A stretch of DNA of 64,000 nt from Candidatus Gordonibacter avicola (GTDB lineage: Bacteria; Actinomycetota; Coriobacteriia; Coriobacteriales; Eggerthellaceae), in the NCBI GenBank assembly GCA_019113915.1, contig DXGM01000038.1, positions 108,020 through 172,019 on the forward strand. Reading direction: 5' to 3'. Below are positions 33,427 to 42,011 of this stretch, piece after piece (position 1 is the stretch's first letter; each line of letters starts with the position of its first letter). The position numbers were made by a program, and so were the translations under genes. The notes beneath the pieces are model-generated. The model was not told where the DNA came from, made no database searches, and saw only the letters and a list, made by a program, of their open reading frames with translations.

Positions 33427-34725
33427 CTATTGTACCTCTTTCCCGCTCAGCGCAGAGCGCTCCCTCTGCGCAGCGGCGCGAGCGCGGGTGCGGAGGCGTA
33501 CGAGGTGGCTTACCAGGCCGTGGCCAAACACGCCGAAGTCGCGGCTACCCAAGTATGCTGCGGCTACGCCCACTGCTACGTAGGGCACGGCTGCGAGGCC
33601 GAAGATTTCCGCACCCATGAGAAATGCCGCAAGGGAGCAGCGGCTCGCGGCCGCGAAGAACGATACCATGCCTACCGCCGCCAGAAACGGCGCCGACACG
33701 CCCGCAAGCTGTCCGAGCGCGCACCCCAAAAGCGCACCGATGGTGAACATGGGCATGATTTCGCCGCCCTTGAAGCCAAAGCCCAACGCCAATACCGTGA
33801 GCAGCGCTTTCACGGCGAAGTCGCCGGATCCTGCATGCCCCGCGAGCGCTCCCATTAAAAGTGGAGCGCCGGTTCCTTCGAAGCGTTGCCACGAGCATGC
33901 CAGCACCAGCGCCACAATGATAAGACCGCCGACAACCACCACAACAAGGGGCTTCCCCACGCGCGTGCGCATGAGGTGCCGCGTGCCCGTGAGCCCTGCC
34001 GCGAAAAGCGCGCCCGCCCCCGCGCACGCGAGGCCCACCACCAGGCATTCAGCCATCGTTTCCCACGAAAGCGCCGGCATGGCAACCGCCGGGATGGCAT
34101 CGCCTATGCCAATGGGTTTTGCGATGGCGTAGGCCACAAACGACGCAAGCAGCATCGTGGCCGCGTGACGCGCGACCGAGCCCTTGAAGCGCACGAGTTC
34201 GAGCACGAACATGGCCGCACCAAGCGGGGCGAAGAACAGCGCGCTGAATGCCGCCGCCATACCGCACGCGGCGGCGTACCCCTCAAGCAGACCTTCGCGG
34301 CGGTGTTCACGGCGAACGGCATAGAGCTTAAACGGACGGCCCACAGTCGCGCCGAGCGAGGCACCCATCTGCATGACCGCGGCCTCCTTGCCCACCGATC
34401 CGCCGCCCACCACGGTGAGGCACGTGCCTGCAAGGATGCCCGGCGTGAGCGCAGCCGGCACGCGGCGGTTGGCGCGCATGTCGTTCACCACCGTGTCTGT
34501 GGCCAGGTTCACAGGCAGTTTCAGTAGCTTGTAGAGAAAGAGCGAGAGCACGCCGAGCACCGGCAGCGCGAAAAGCAGCCAGGAAAAGCGGCTTGAGAGG
34601 CTGCTTGCGAGATCAACCGCAAGCGAGAGCAGGATGGATGCGCCCGCGCCCACCGCGCCAATGACCACGGCAAACACAATGTGGCGAGCGATTTGTCCGC
34701 CATCGAACCCGCGCTCTTCGCCCAC
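33427..34725 (-). CDS. ClC-family chloride/fluoride channel or antiporter
   Basis: 432 residues, GTG start after GGGAGGCGAACG. About 11 hydrophobic helices. The ion-binding motifs are visible in altered form: GGGSVGKEAAVMQMGASLG (canonical G-K/R-E-G-P) keeps the gating Glu, and FKGGEIMPMFTIGALLG replaces the G-x-F-x-P loop. The divergence from canonical motifs leaves open whether it carries chloride, fluoride or another anion. Cotranscribed with the ABC exporter. Confidence 0.85.
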   Translation of the reverse strand: MGEERGFDGGQIARHIVFAVVIGAVGAGASILLSLAVDLASSLSSRFSWLLFALPVLGVLSLFLYKLLKLPVNLATDTVVNDMRANRRVPAALTPGILAGTCLTVVGGGSVGKEAAVMQMGASLGATVGRPFKLYAVRREHRREGLLEGYAAACGMAAAFSALFFAPLGAAMFVLELVRFKGSVARHAATMLLASFVAYAIAKPIGIGDAIPAVAMPALSWETMAECLVVGLACAGAGALFAAGLTGTRHLMRTRVGKPLVVVVVGGLIIVALVLACSWQRFEGTGAPLLMGALAGHAGSGDFAVKALLTVLALGFGFKGGEIMPMFTIGALLGCALGQLAGVSAPFLAAVGMVSFFAAASRCSLAAFLMGAEIFGLAAVPYVAVGVAAAYLGSRDFGVFGHGLVSHLVRLRTRARAAAQRERSALSGKEVQ

Positions 34726-34805
34726 CGTTCGCCTCCCTCGCCGCCGCTTGCATCCGCACTATGGTACGTGCGCGGCGTGCGGCGGCGAGACCACAAACAA
34801 ACCCG

Positions 34806-35516
34806 TTACCGCCCCGCCGCAAAACGGTCAGCGTTCGCCCGCCGCAGGAGTAACCAGGTGAGAGCTAACGCTGCAAGCGAGACAACCAAGTAGAGCACAG
34901 CGGGCAACGCTGGCGCGTAAGGCGACCCCATCAATGAAGCCATAAAAGTGCCGTATGCCTCTATGCCGCCAATGAAGAGCGAGAAGAGAGCAGGAAGTCC
35001 TATGGTCACGAAAAAGAACAGGCCAATCACCACCACCGCCGTCCACCCCGTGCCGATGCGCCGCTGGAGTACCGTCGCAGCAAGCGCACAGGACGCCACC
35101 GCAAAGTTCAGCAGGAATACCTGGATAAATACGGTAAGTACGAAGGAACCCGTTGTGTATAAGAGAGAATGCCCGGGCCATAACCCTTGCATGACCAGCG
35201 CCAACACCACCGAAAGAAGTGCGAACAGAAATGCTTCCGCTACCACCGCCAGCGCGAAGATCAAAAACATCTCCCAACGCGTCAGTCCACTTTGCAGGAA
35301 GAAACCAGCGTCTTTTCCAAATGTTATCACCGTCCAAAATATAAGAAATATGATGATAAAAGAATCCACGCCACTGAAGCTGACAAACCCATATCCGAGT
35401 ACGCTGAAGAGCAGCTGAAGTGCAGCCAAACCTATCGCCGTGCATACGACGAAGAGGGCGCTTTGTTTCAGAAGCTTTTTTAGCACGTAGCGCACGGCCA
35501 CCTTGAATTTAGTCAT
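34806..35516 (-). CDS. ABC transporter membrane subunit (ABC-2-like)
   Basis: 236 residues with six hydrophobic segments (about 17-40, 50-68, 83-110, 120-148, 155-180, 203-226). No soluble domain. Its start overlaps the stop of the ATPase gene by one base (TGATG), so it is the membrane partner of that ATPase in a YtrA-type operon. Confidence 0.75.
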   Translation of the reverse strand: MTKFKVAVRYVLKKLLKQSALFVVCTAIGLAALQLLFSVLGYGFVSFSGVDSFIIIFLIFWTVITFGKDAGFFLQSGLTRWEMFLIFALAVVAEAFLFALLSVVLALVMQGLWPGHSLLYTTGSFVLTVFIQVFLLNFAVASCALAATVLQRRIGTGWTAVVVIGLFFFVTIGLPALFSLFIGGIEAYGTFMASLMGSPYAPALPAVLYLVVSLAALALTWLLLRRANADRFAAGR

Positions 35517-36382
35517 CAGTTGTTCCTTTCCGTCAGCTTCACGAACAGCTTTTGCAGGTTCATCGGGGCGAACGTGAGCCGCTCATTTGCTGCCACAGCA
35601 TCGAACGTGCCTCGCAGGTAGGCCACCTTGAGTCCAGCCAGTTCGTCAACGCCAAGTACCTCGCGACCTTCGCAGTACGCGTCCACGTCTTCCGCGCGGC
35701 CGGACACGCTGTAGCCACTCGCGCGCAACTCTTCTGCCGAGGCTTGCAGAAGCACGTGCCCGTGGTCGATGACCGTCACCTGTTCCACAAGGCTCGCCAC
35801 TTCTTCGATGAGGTGCGTGGCTACGATGATCGTACGCTGCTTCTCCAGGTAATCCTCCAGTAGCAACTGGTAGAACAGTTCACGCGCATTCGCGTCGAGA
35901 CCGAGCACTGGTTCATCGAGCAGCAGGTAGTCGTCGGTGGTAGCAAGCGCGATGGCCAGGCGATACACCGTGCGATACCCCGTTGAAAGCGCATCAACGG
36001 TTACGTCAGTTTCAAGGCCGAACTGCTCCGCGATAGACAGCGCCGTGTGCGGGTTGAAGCCTTCATAGAAGGCGGCCAACTTTTGGTAGAGCTTGTCAAC
36101 CCGCCAGGTGTCGGGGTAGAGGTCGCACGGCCCGAGCGCATACACCTTGGCAAGCGCCGACGGATTCTCCGTCACGGGTTCGCCGTCCACAAGCACGCGC
36201 CCTTCCGTGGGGAACAGGCGGTTCGACGCGATGCCCAGAAGCGTGGACTTTCCCGCTCCGTTGCGGCCGAGCAGCGCGTGGATCTTTCCCGGCTCGAACG
36301 TGAGCGAAACGTTGTCGAGCGCCTTGGTGTGGCCGTAGCGCTTGGTGACGCCTTCAGCGCGGATGCCGCGTTCTTCACTCAT
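35516..36382 (-). CDS. ABC transporter ATP-binding protein (YtrB-like)
   Basis: 288 residues from ATG 36382, which overlaps the GntR gene. Walker A (LLGRNGAGKSTLLG), a degenerate signature (LSTGYRTVYRLAIAL), Walker B (YLLLDEPVLG) and switch His (VATHL). The C-terminal 70 residues form an accessory domain. Organisation regulator-ATPase-permease matches ytr-type systems that respond to cell-envelope antibiotics; the actual substrate is unknown. Confidence 0.88.
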   Translation of the reverse strand: MSEERGIRAEGVTKRYGHTKALDNVSLTFEPGKIHALLGRNGAGKSTLLGIASNRLFPTEGRVLVDGEPVTENPSALAKVYALGPCDLYPDTWRVDKLYQKLAAFYEGFNPHTALSIAEQFGLETDVTVDALSTGYRTVYRLAIALATTDDYLLLDEPVLGLDANARELFYQLLLEDYLEKQRTIIVATHLIEEVASLVEQVTVIDHGHVLLQASAEELRASGYSVSGRAEDVDAYCEGREVLGVDELAGLKVAYLRGTFDAVAANERLTFAPMNLQKLFVKLTERNN

Positions 36383-36746
36383 GGTCCAACCCTTTCTCAA
36401 CGAGCGCGAGTACCTGCTCCTTCGTCATGCCCAGCTTGCGCGCCTCGGTAACGAGGGTATCCACGTAGCGCTTGGCGAACGCGGCCTGGCGTTTCGCGCG
36501 GATGGCATCGAGTGCACCGTCGCTCACGTACATGCCCATGCCGCGCCGCTTGTGGATGATCCCCTCGTCCACCAGGATGTTCATACCCTTGAGCACCGTA
36601 TGCGGGTTGATGCCGAAGAGCGCCGCCACCTCATTGGTGGAGGGCACGCGGTCACCTTCCGCATAGATGCCGGTAAACACCTCGTCTTCGATCGATTCCG
36701 CAATCTGAATGAACAGCGGCGTTTCCCTACTCGGATCGACATTCAT
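36375..36746 (-). CDS. GntR-family regulator, YtrA type
   Basis: 123 residues. Winged helix (PLFIQIAESIEDEVFTGIYA, VPSTNEVAALFGINPHTVLK, GIIHKRRGMGMYV) followed by a short helical tail rather than a full ligand-binding domain, which is characteristic of the YtrA subfamily. Represses the downstream ABC genes; a palindrome 30 bp upstream is the likely operator. Confidence 0.88.
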   Translation of the reverse strand: MNVDPSRETPLFIQIAESIEDEVFTGIYAEGDRVPSTNEVAALFGINPHTVLKGMNILVDEGIIHKRRGMGMYVSDGALDAIRAKRQAAFAKRYVDTLVTEARKLGMTKEQVLALVEKGLDHE

Positions 36747-36775
36747 TCCTTGGCCCGTTTCTAGTTCGATGGTTT

Positions 36776-36789
36776 GTTACTCAAGTAAC
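36776..36789. promoter_or_regulatory. GntR/YtrA operator candidate
   Basis: GTTACT-CA-AGTAAC dyad, followed by further TAAC half-sites (AACTAACTAAC). On the minus strand it lies upstream of the GntR start and could overlap its promoter. Confidence 0.6.
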
Positions 36790-37283
36790 TAACTAACATT
36801 CTAGAGGCTCCCTCTCCCATTCGTCAAGTGAAATAATAATCATCATGTTTCACGTGAAACACCCACGTGCGAAACACCTACGATCACTCCAGGTCACACC
36901 CCTTCTCCCCCAACTTCAAACCCACAAACCACCAAAAAATCAATCGTCAAAAAATCGATCGTCAAAAAGAGACCGCCGAAAAGTGACACTCAAAAAATGG
37001 TTGGCGAAAGAATAATCGGTGAAAAAATGGTTAATGAAAGAAAAATGGTTCTTATAAAAGTGATTTGTTGAGACTGGTTTCTGATAGCTGCAACGAAAAA
37101 TTCGTTGCTGAAAATTGGTAAGGGGAATTAAAAAGCAACTCAAGGTGGCAACTATACTATGACTAAAAGAGACAACTATATAAGGTAACTCGTGGAAACA
37201 GGCCAGAGGGAGCTTTTGCTGCCTACCATGAAAAAACGGGCCTTGGAGGGCCCGTTTTGGTTTTGCTTGGTGTGTGGGAGGAT
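36790..37283. other. AT-rich intergenic region with degenerate tandem repeats
   Basis: No convincing gene. At 36945-36975 ATCGTCAAAAA is repeated with a 15-bp period; at 36990-37045 two 22-bp units (AAAAAATGGTT ... GAAAG) occur with a 28-bp period. A minus-strand frame through this (36940-37143) encodes only a low-complexity Phe/Asn/Asp string and has no ribosome-binding site. The region ends with the yceD terminator. Confidence 0.5.
37233..37257 (-). terminator. Rho-independent terminator after yceD
   Basis: Stem ACGGGCC / GGCCCGT type hairpin (AAAACGGGCC ... GGGCCCGTTTT) with T-runs on both sides. On the minus strand it lies 27 nt past the yceD stop and is followed by six Ts. Confidence 0.85.
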
Positions 37284-37835
37284 TTAGTTGTTATCGAAGG
37301 GGAAATCTTTTAAGACGGAGAACGGGTTGGGGGGTTCTTCGTTGGAGTCTTCGGCAGCGGGGGCGCAGTTGCAGGGGCCCTCGTTGAGGTTGGCACCGCA
37401 GGTGGGGCACAGTCCCTTGCAGTCGTCTTCGCAGAGCGGCACCAGGGGGAACTCCAGCAGCAGCGCGGCGCGAATGAGCGGCTCCAGGTCGATGATGTTA
37501 TCCGCCGGCAAAACGTCGAACTCGTCGTCGTCCATATCCTCAGGAGCGGCCTTTTCGGCATCCAGCAAAAAGTAGCCTTCGATATCACCCGTTACCGACA
37601 GCGGAAACTCATTCAGGCAGCGGGCGCACGAGGTCTTCGCCTCGCCCTCCACCGTGCCGGTGACCAGCAGCGCGTCGCCCGTGTTCGACACATCAACCTG
37701 CCAGGCAAGGGGGCCGTCGAAGTCGTACAGATCGGGGCCCGCCTTCATGACGGGTTCCGCAAAGGAGCCCTCAAAATGCTGGCATTCCGCCGGTGCAAAC
37801 AGCTCGGGCGGAATATGAATACGCGTGGAATCCAT
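37284..37835 (-). CDS. yceD: YceD/DUF177 family protein
   Basis: 183 residues. Core pattern of DUF177: TGTVEGEAKTSCARCLNEFP, a following acidic stretch, LEPLIRAALLLEFPLVPLC and a C-terminal zinc motif (CKGLCPTCGANLNEGPC). It is linked to 23S rRNA maturation and normally sits directly before rpmF; here a strong terminator and about 6 kb of transporter genes intervene. Start overlaps the stop of the preceding gene. Confidence 0.9.
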   Translation of the reverse strand: MDSTRIHIPPELFAPAECQHFEGSFAEPVMKAGPDLYDFDGPLAWQVDVSNTGDALLVTGTVEGEAKTSCARCLNEFPLSVTGDIEGYFLLDAEKAAPEDMDDDEFDVLPADNIIDLEPLIRAALLLEFPLVPLCEDDCKGLCPTCGANLNEGPCNCAPAAEDSNEEPPNPFSVLKDFPFDNN

Positions 37836-38308
37836 CAGCGACCTGCGGCGAGAGAGTTCGCGTTCAGGCGGTCACGACAGCGGCGCACGTTGTTGAGCAG
37901 CGTGTCAAGGCTCTGCTCCACGTGACCAAACACCTCGTCGGCATAATCTTCCGCACCGGCGCGCGTCTGACGCTCCAGCTCGCGAGCGTCGGCGAGAATC
38001 TGATCGGCCTGCTGCTGGGAGATACGGACGATCTCCTGCTCGCTGGCAATGGTCATGGCCTGGCTGCGCGCGTCTTCAATCATGCGATTCGCCTCGGCCT
38101 CGGCGTCGTCGAGCAAGCTCTGGCGCTCGCGCACGATCTGACGCGCCTGAGCGAATTCGCTCGGGAACGTATCGCGAATCTCATCCATGATCTCGAACGC
38201 TGCCGCGATGTCGACTTGGCGCATGTTGCTTTTGCCGAAAACCGGCTTCGAGTCCTCGAGAAGGATCGAGAGCTCTTCAAGCAGCCCCAAGACTCCTGTT
38301 TCGTCCAT
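37835..38308 (-). CDS. Coiled-coil (DivIVA/F-ATPase-b-like) protein
   Basis: 157 residues from ATG 38308 (GGAAGGAACATC upstream). Nearly all helix, with long charged heptads from residue 40 (ARQIVRERQSLLDDAEAEAN, QQQADQILADARELERQTRA). Similar proteins precede yceD in many Actinomycetota and Coriobacteriia and are annotated as ATPase or cell-division-initiation-like. Function unproven; cytoplasmic or membrane-associated scaffold is an inference. Confidence 0.75.
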   Translation of the reverse strand: MDETGVLGLLEELSILLEDSKPVFGKSNMRQVDIAAAFEIMDEIRDTFPSEFAQARQIVRERQSLLDDAEAEANRMIEDARSQAMTIASEQEIVRISQQQADQILADARELERQTRAGAEDYADEVFGHVEQSLDTLLNNVRRCRDRLNANSLAAGR

Positions 38309-38652
38309 GATGTTCCTTCCACCCAAGCGTGCTGCGTTTCAAGTGTGTTGGCGCGCAACGACCTGCTGCGCACATGCGTCATAGCATTCTAGCAGGTTTG
38401 ACGGGCAAGCCCAACGTCACTGCACAAAGCGCGCACATTTTACCCGGTCGGAGGCCCCCTGATACGCTTTCGTCACCCGCCCGTTATCCGGGCGCGCACG
38501 CCGCGCATTCCCCTGCCCCAAGCTACGGGTCGCCCGCGCATTTCCTTCGCCAGCCATCAGCATACAACCTCGCTCCCCCTCCTGCCGCGCTGTGCCCGGT
38601 TTTGCCAGGGGGATGGCGTTTTCCCTCGTCGCAAGGGAGAAACACACGCACA
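38309..38652. other. Gap between coaD and coiled-coil gene
   Basis: GC-rich, no gene supported. Just after the coaD stop a weak hairpin (TTTTCCCTC / GAGGGAAA type, about 38622-38646 region) may end the coaD transcript. A promoter for the coiled-coil/yceD pair is expected but not clear. Confidence 0.4.
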
Positions 38653-39132
38653 CTAGCAAGCGAATTTGCGCTCAAGCGCCTCTTTCACGCAGTCGGGAAC
38701 GAAGCCTTCCACATCGCCGTGAAGGCTTGCAATCTCGCGCACGATGGACGACGACAGGTACATATACTGCGGCGGAGACATGATAAACACGGTCTCCAAC
38801 TGCTTGTTCAATTGATAATTGAGCGCGGTCATCTGGAATTCGTATTCGAAGTCGGTGATGGCGCGCAGCCCCTTCACCACCACGTTTGCCTCCATGCGCT
38901 CAGCGAAATCCACCAGCAGCTCATCGAAGGGCTCCACGCGCACGTTAGGCAGATGACTCGTTGCCTGGCGCACCAGTTCGGCACGTTCTTCAAGCGTGAA
39001 CAGCGGGTTTTTTTTCGGCGAGGCGGCCACGGCCACCACCACTTCATCCACCAGTTGCGCGGCGCGCGTGATGACGTCCATATGCCCGCTGGTGATGGGG
39101 TCGAATGTGCCGGGAGTGAGTGCTCGTTTCAT
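38653..39132 (-). CDS. coaD: Phosphopantetheine adenylyltransferase
   Basis: 159 residues. T-P-G-T-F-D-P-I-T-S-G-H-M-D (nucleotidyltransferase H-x-G-H motif variant), VVKGLRAITDFEYEFQM and YLSSSIVREIA are diagnostic of CoaD. Catalyses the fourth step of coenzyme A synthesis. It lies downstream of rsmD, the usual order. Confidence 0.95.
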   Translation of the reverse strand: MKRALTPGTFDPITSGHMDVITRAAQLVDEVVVAVAASPKKNPLFTLEERAELVRQATSHLPNVRVEPFDELLVDFAERMEANVVVKGLRAITDFEYEFQMTALNYQLNKQLETVFIMSPPQYMYLSSSIVREIASLHGDVEGFVPDCVKEALERKFAC

Positions 39133-39156
39133 GTGAGGGGTTTCCGTTTCTTCGCG

Positions 39157-39750
39157 TTATTCGGGGTCATTCGGTGCGACGGGGCGCAGGATATCCACGA
39201 CAGTATCGCCGTACTTCTTGCGCGACGCAAGCGCAAGTCCGCACGCGGCGGCAGCCGCATCGGCATCGGCGTTACTGGCAGAAGCATGCTCGTACACCAC
39301 GAGCGCGTCTTCCGCAAGCGCCCCGTGGGCGGCAAGCGCCGCGGGCACGCCCAGCGCCTCTTGCGCCGAAAGCGCGTAGGGCGGGTCGAGAAATACCAGG
39401 TCGAAGGGCGGACGAACGCCACGCGGCGGCTCCTTCACCACGTCGGCGCGCACCACGCGCGCGCGGGTGCTACCAAGACCAAGCGCCTCCACGTTTGCGC
39501 ACACCACTTTGAAGGCCGCGCCATCACGTTCACAGAAGCGGGCGTTTGCCGCTCCGCGCGACAGCGCCTCAAGCCCGAGCGCCCCCGAGCCGGCAAACGC
39601 GTCCAGCACCACGGCGCCTTCGAAGCCGCCACGCGCACTGTTCACGCTGCTCATAAGCGACTCGCGCACGCGGTCGGTCGTGGGGCGCGTGCCCTCCCCC
39701 TTCGGCGCCTTGATGGTGCGCCCCCGAAATTCACCTGCGATAATGCGCAT
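39157..39750 (-). CDS. rsmD: 16S rRNA (guanine966-N2)-methyltransferase
   Basis: 197 residues from ATG 39750 (AAGGGGGCTAAC upstream), one base after the recG stop. Starts MRIIAGEFRGRTIKAPKG; SAM-binding motif VVLDAFAGSGALGLEALSRG and catalytic FLDPPYA. Standard RsmD length and layout. Confidence 0.94.
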   Translation of the reverse strand: MRIIAGEFRGRTIKAPKGEGTRPTTDRVRESLMSSVNSARGGFEGAVVLDAFAGSGALGLEALSRGAANARFCERDGAAFKVVCANVEALGLGSTRARVVRADVVKEPPRGVRPPFDLVFLDPPYALSAQEALGVPAALAAHGALAEDALVVYEHASASNADADAAAAACGLALASRKKYGDTVVDILRPVAPNDPE

Positions 39751-39751
39751 G

Positions 39752-41956
39752 TTAGCCCCCTTGCACCTCTCCGGCCCGCTTGAACGCAAGCCGCGCCTCC
39801 CGCGCGAGCGCCCGGTGCGCGGGTGCCTCAAGGTGCGGATCCTCTTCCAGAAGCGCACGCGCGTCGGCGTGTGCCGCCTCGATCACCTTACCGTCGCGCA
39901 CCACATTTACCAGCTTGAGCGCCGAAGCGCCGTGCTGGCGGTTGCCCAAAATGTCGCCCTCGCGGCGCAGCGACAGGTCGTAGGCTGCCAGTTCGTAGCC
40001 ATCGTCGGTAGTTTCCATGGCCGAAAGGCGCTGCAGCGCCGCATCGGTGCGCGAGGCGCTGACGAGGTACACCTCGCCGGGCTTCTCGCCGCGCCCCACG
40101 CGTCCACGCAGCTGATGGAGCTGCGACAAGCCGAAGCGGTCGGCATCTTCCACAATCATGACCGTGGCGTTGGGCACGTCCATACCCACCTCAATGACCG
40201 TGGTAGCCACGAGTACCTGGGACTCACCCTCGCGAAACCGCCTCATGACCTCCTGCTTTTCAGCAGAAGGCAGACGACCATGCAGCAAGTCAACCGTGTA
40301 GTCGATAAACGTCTTTTCCTGCAAGAACGCCGCTTCGCGCTCAGCGGCAGCCACGTTGCCCTCAGCCAAGTCCGCGTCGTCCTCAATACTGATGGCAGCG
40401 TACACATACTCGTCTTCGTCACCCTCGCGCGCTGCACGCTTGCCTGCCTTAGCGTCGCGCTCATCGGCTGACGCACCCACGAGCGGGCACACCACATACA
40501 CCTGCTCGCCGCGCCCGAGCGCCGCAAGCGCCGCGTCGTAGGCGCGTCCGCGCTCCTGCTTCGAGAGCACCTTCGTCGTGCGCGCAGACGTATCATGCGG
40601 GCGGTACTTAATATAGGACAGCGTCAAGTTCCCGAACAGGGCCAACGCAAGCGAGCGCGGAATGGGCGTGGCCGTGAGGTAGAGCGCGTCGGGCGCATCA
40701 CCCTTCGCCAAGAGCTTCGCACGCTGATCCACACCGAAGCGCTGCTGCTCGTCGATGACCACCAGCGTGCAGCGCGCCAGCTGCACGTCGTCCTCCAGCA
40801 GCGCGTGCGTGCCGATGAGCACGTCAACCGTACCGGCCGCCACGCGCGCAAGAAGAGCCTCACGATCAGGAGCAGGCGTGGAACCCGTCAGCACTTCACA
40901 GGTAATGCCGGCCACGTCAAACAGCGGCCCGAGGTTCTGGCCGTGCTGGCGCGCAAGCACCTCGGTGGGTGCCATGAGCAGCGCCTGCCCACCCGAGTCG
41001 GCCGCCGCAGCAAGCGCATGCGCCGCCACCACGGTTTTGCCGGTACCCACATCACCCAGCAGCAGATGGTTCGCCGTGTGGGGTGCCGCGAGCGCAGCCA
41101 GAATGTCGTCGCGCGCCGCCTTCTGCTCGTCGGTGAGTTCATAGGGAAGCGCCGCCGCAAACGCCCGCAGGTGTGCGCCGTCTGTCACGTGCTGTACGGG
41201 CGTACGCCCCTCGGCGCGGGCGCGACCCTCTTCCATCAGCATGAGTTCCAGAAACAGAAGTTCCTCATACACCAAGCGCCGCCGCGCCTCACGCACCTCA
41301 TCCATACTGTGCGGAAAATGGATGGATGCCAGCGCCGCCCCCCTGCTCATCAGGCGATACTTCGCGCGCAACTCCAACGGCAGCGGATCGTACATGCCGG
41401 CGGCATGATCCAGCGCGTTGCCCACAAGCCGCCGAATCCACGCCGTTGACAACTTCTCGGTGGCCGGGTGCACGGGGATGATCATACCCGTGGTGGAGCC
41501 TTCGCCGCCATCCACTGCCTCAATAAAAGGGTTTGTCATGCGTTTGAAGCCGTAGTTGAATTCCAGCTTACCGGCCGCCGCCACGCGCATGCCAGGCTTG
41601 AGCGAATCCATGAGCCAGGGTTGCCGAAACGCAGTGATCATGAGGGTGCCCGTGCCGTCTACCAGGGTGATTTCCACGAGTGGCAACTTTGGCTTCGGGC
41701 GCTTGAGCTTGATCTCATGTATCGAACCCTCCACCGTGCACTGCTCGCCGATGACCGCCGAAGCCACGGTTTCACGCCGGGACAAGTCAATGTAGCGACG
41801 CGGAAAGTGCGTCAGCAAGTCGCGCACCGTGCGCACGCCGAGCACCTCCAGCGCCCGCGCGCGCATTGGGCTCACCAAACGCACGCGCCCGACTGATTCG
41901 TCGAGCGCAAGCGTAGCCACCAAGCGGTCAGGTGTTTTGTTGTCCTCAATCGACAA
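39752..41956 (-). CDS. recG: ATP-dependent DNA helicase RecG
   Basis: 734 residues from a TTG at 41956; an internal start cannot be excluded. Wedge/OB domain (FPRRYIDLSRR, CTVEGSIHEIKLKRPKPKLP), helicase motifs LLGDVGTGKTVVAAHA, VIDEQQRFGVDQ, TATPIPRSLALALFG, ATTVIEVGMDVPNATVMIVE and QLHQLRGRVGRG. An extra acidic/basic insert (SADERDAKAGKRAAREGDED) lies between motifs III and IV. Branch-migrates stalled forks and Holliday junctions. Confidence 0.95.
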   Translation of the reverse strand: MSIEDNKTPDRLVATLALDESVGRVRLVSPMRARALEVLGVRTVRDLLTHFPRRYIDLSRRETVASAVIGEQCTVEGSIHEIKLKRPKPKLPLVEITLVDGTGTLMITAFRQPWLMDSLKPGMRVAAAGKLEFNYGFKRMTNPFIEAVDGGEGSTTGMIIPVHPATEKLSTAWIRRLVGNALDHAAGMYDPLPLELRAKYRLMSRGAALASIHFPHSMDEVREARRRLVYEELLFLELMLMEEGRARAEGRTPVQHVTDGAHLRAFAAALPYELTDEQKAARDDILAALAAPHTANHLLLGDVGTGKTVVAAHALAAAADSGGQALLMAPTEVLARQHGQNLGPLFDVAGITCEVLTGSTPAPDREALLARVAAGTVDVLIGTHALLEDDVQLARCTLVVIDEQQRFGVDQRAKLLAKGDAPDALYLTATPIPRSLALALFGNLTLSYIKYRPHDTSARTTKVLSKQERGRAYDAALAALGRGEQVYVVCPLVGASADERDAKAGKRAAREGDEDEYVYAAISIEDDADLAEGNVAAAEREAAFLQEKTFIDYTVDLLHGRLPSAEKQEVMRRFREGESQVLVATTVIEVGMDVPNATVMIVEDADRFGLSQLHQLRGRVGRGEKPGEVYLVSASRTDAALQRLSAMETTDDGYELAAYDLSLRREGDILGNRQHGASALKLVNVVRDGKVIEAAHADARALLEEDPHLEAPAHRALAREARLAFKRAGEVQGG

Positions 41957-41978
41957 AGATGGTCGTCCCTACTGCCAG

Positions 41979-42011
41979 GGGATTGTGTCGCTCTTCGAGC
42001 GACACAATCCC
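41979..42011. other. Perfect 15-bp hairpin between fakA-like gene and recG
   Basis: GGGATTGTGTCGCTC and its exact complement are separated by 3 nt. The stem touches the stop codon of the fakA-like gene and lies 22 nt before the recG start. No T-run, so it may be an mRNA processing or stability element rather than a terminator. Confidence 0.6.

Noticed and set aside
36940..37143. 67-codon frame with Phe/Asn/Asp-rich pseudo-repeats
   Set aside because: Low complexity from AT-rich DNA repeats, no ribosome-binding site, no family.
38417..38659. 80-codon minus frame between coaD and the coiled-coil gene
   Set aside because: No ribosome-binding site, overlaps the coaD end, composition unlike protein.
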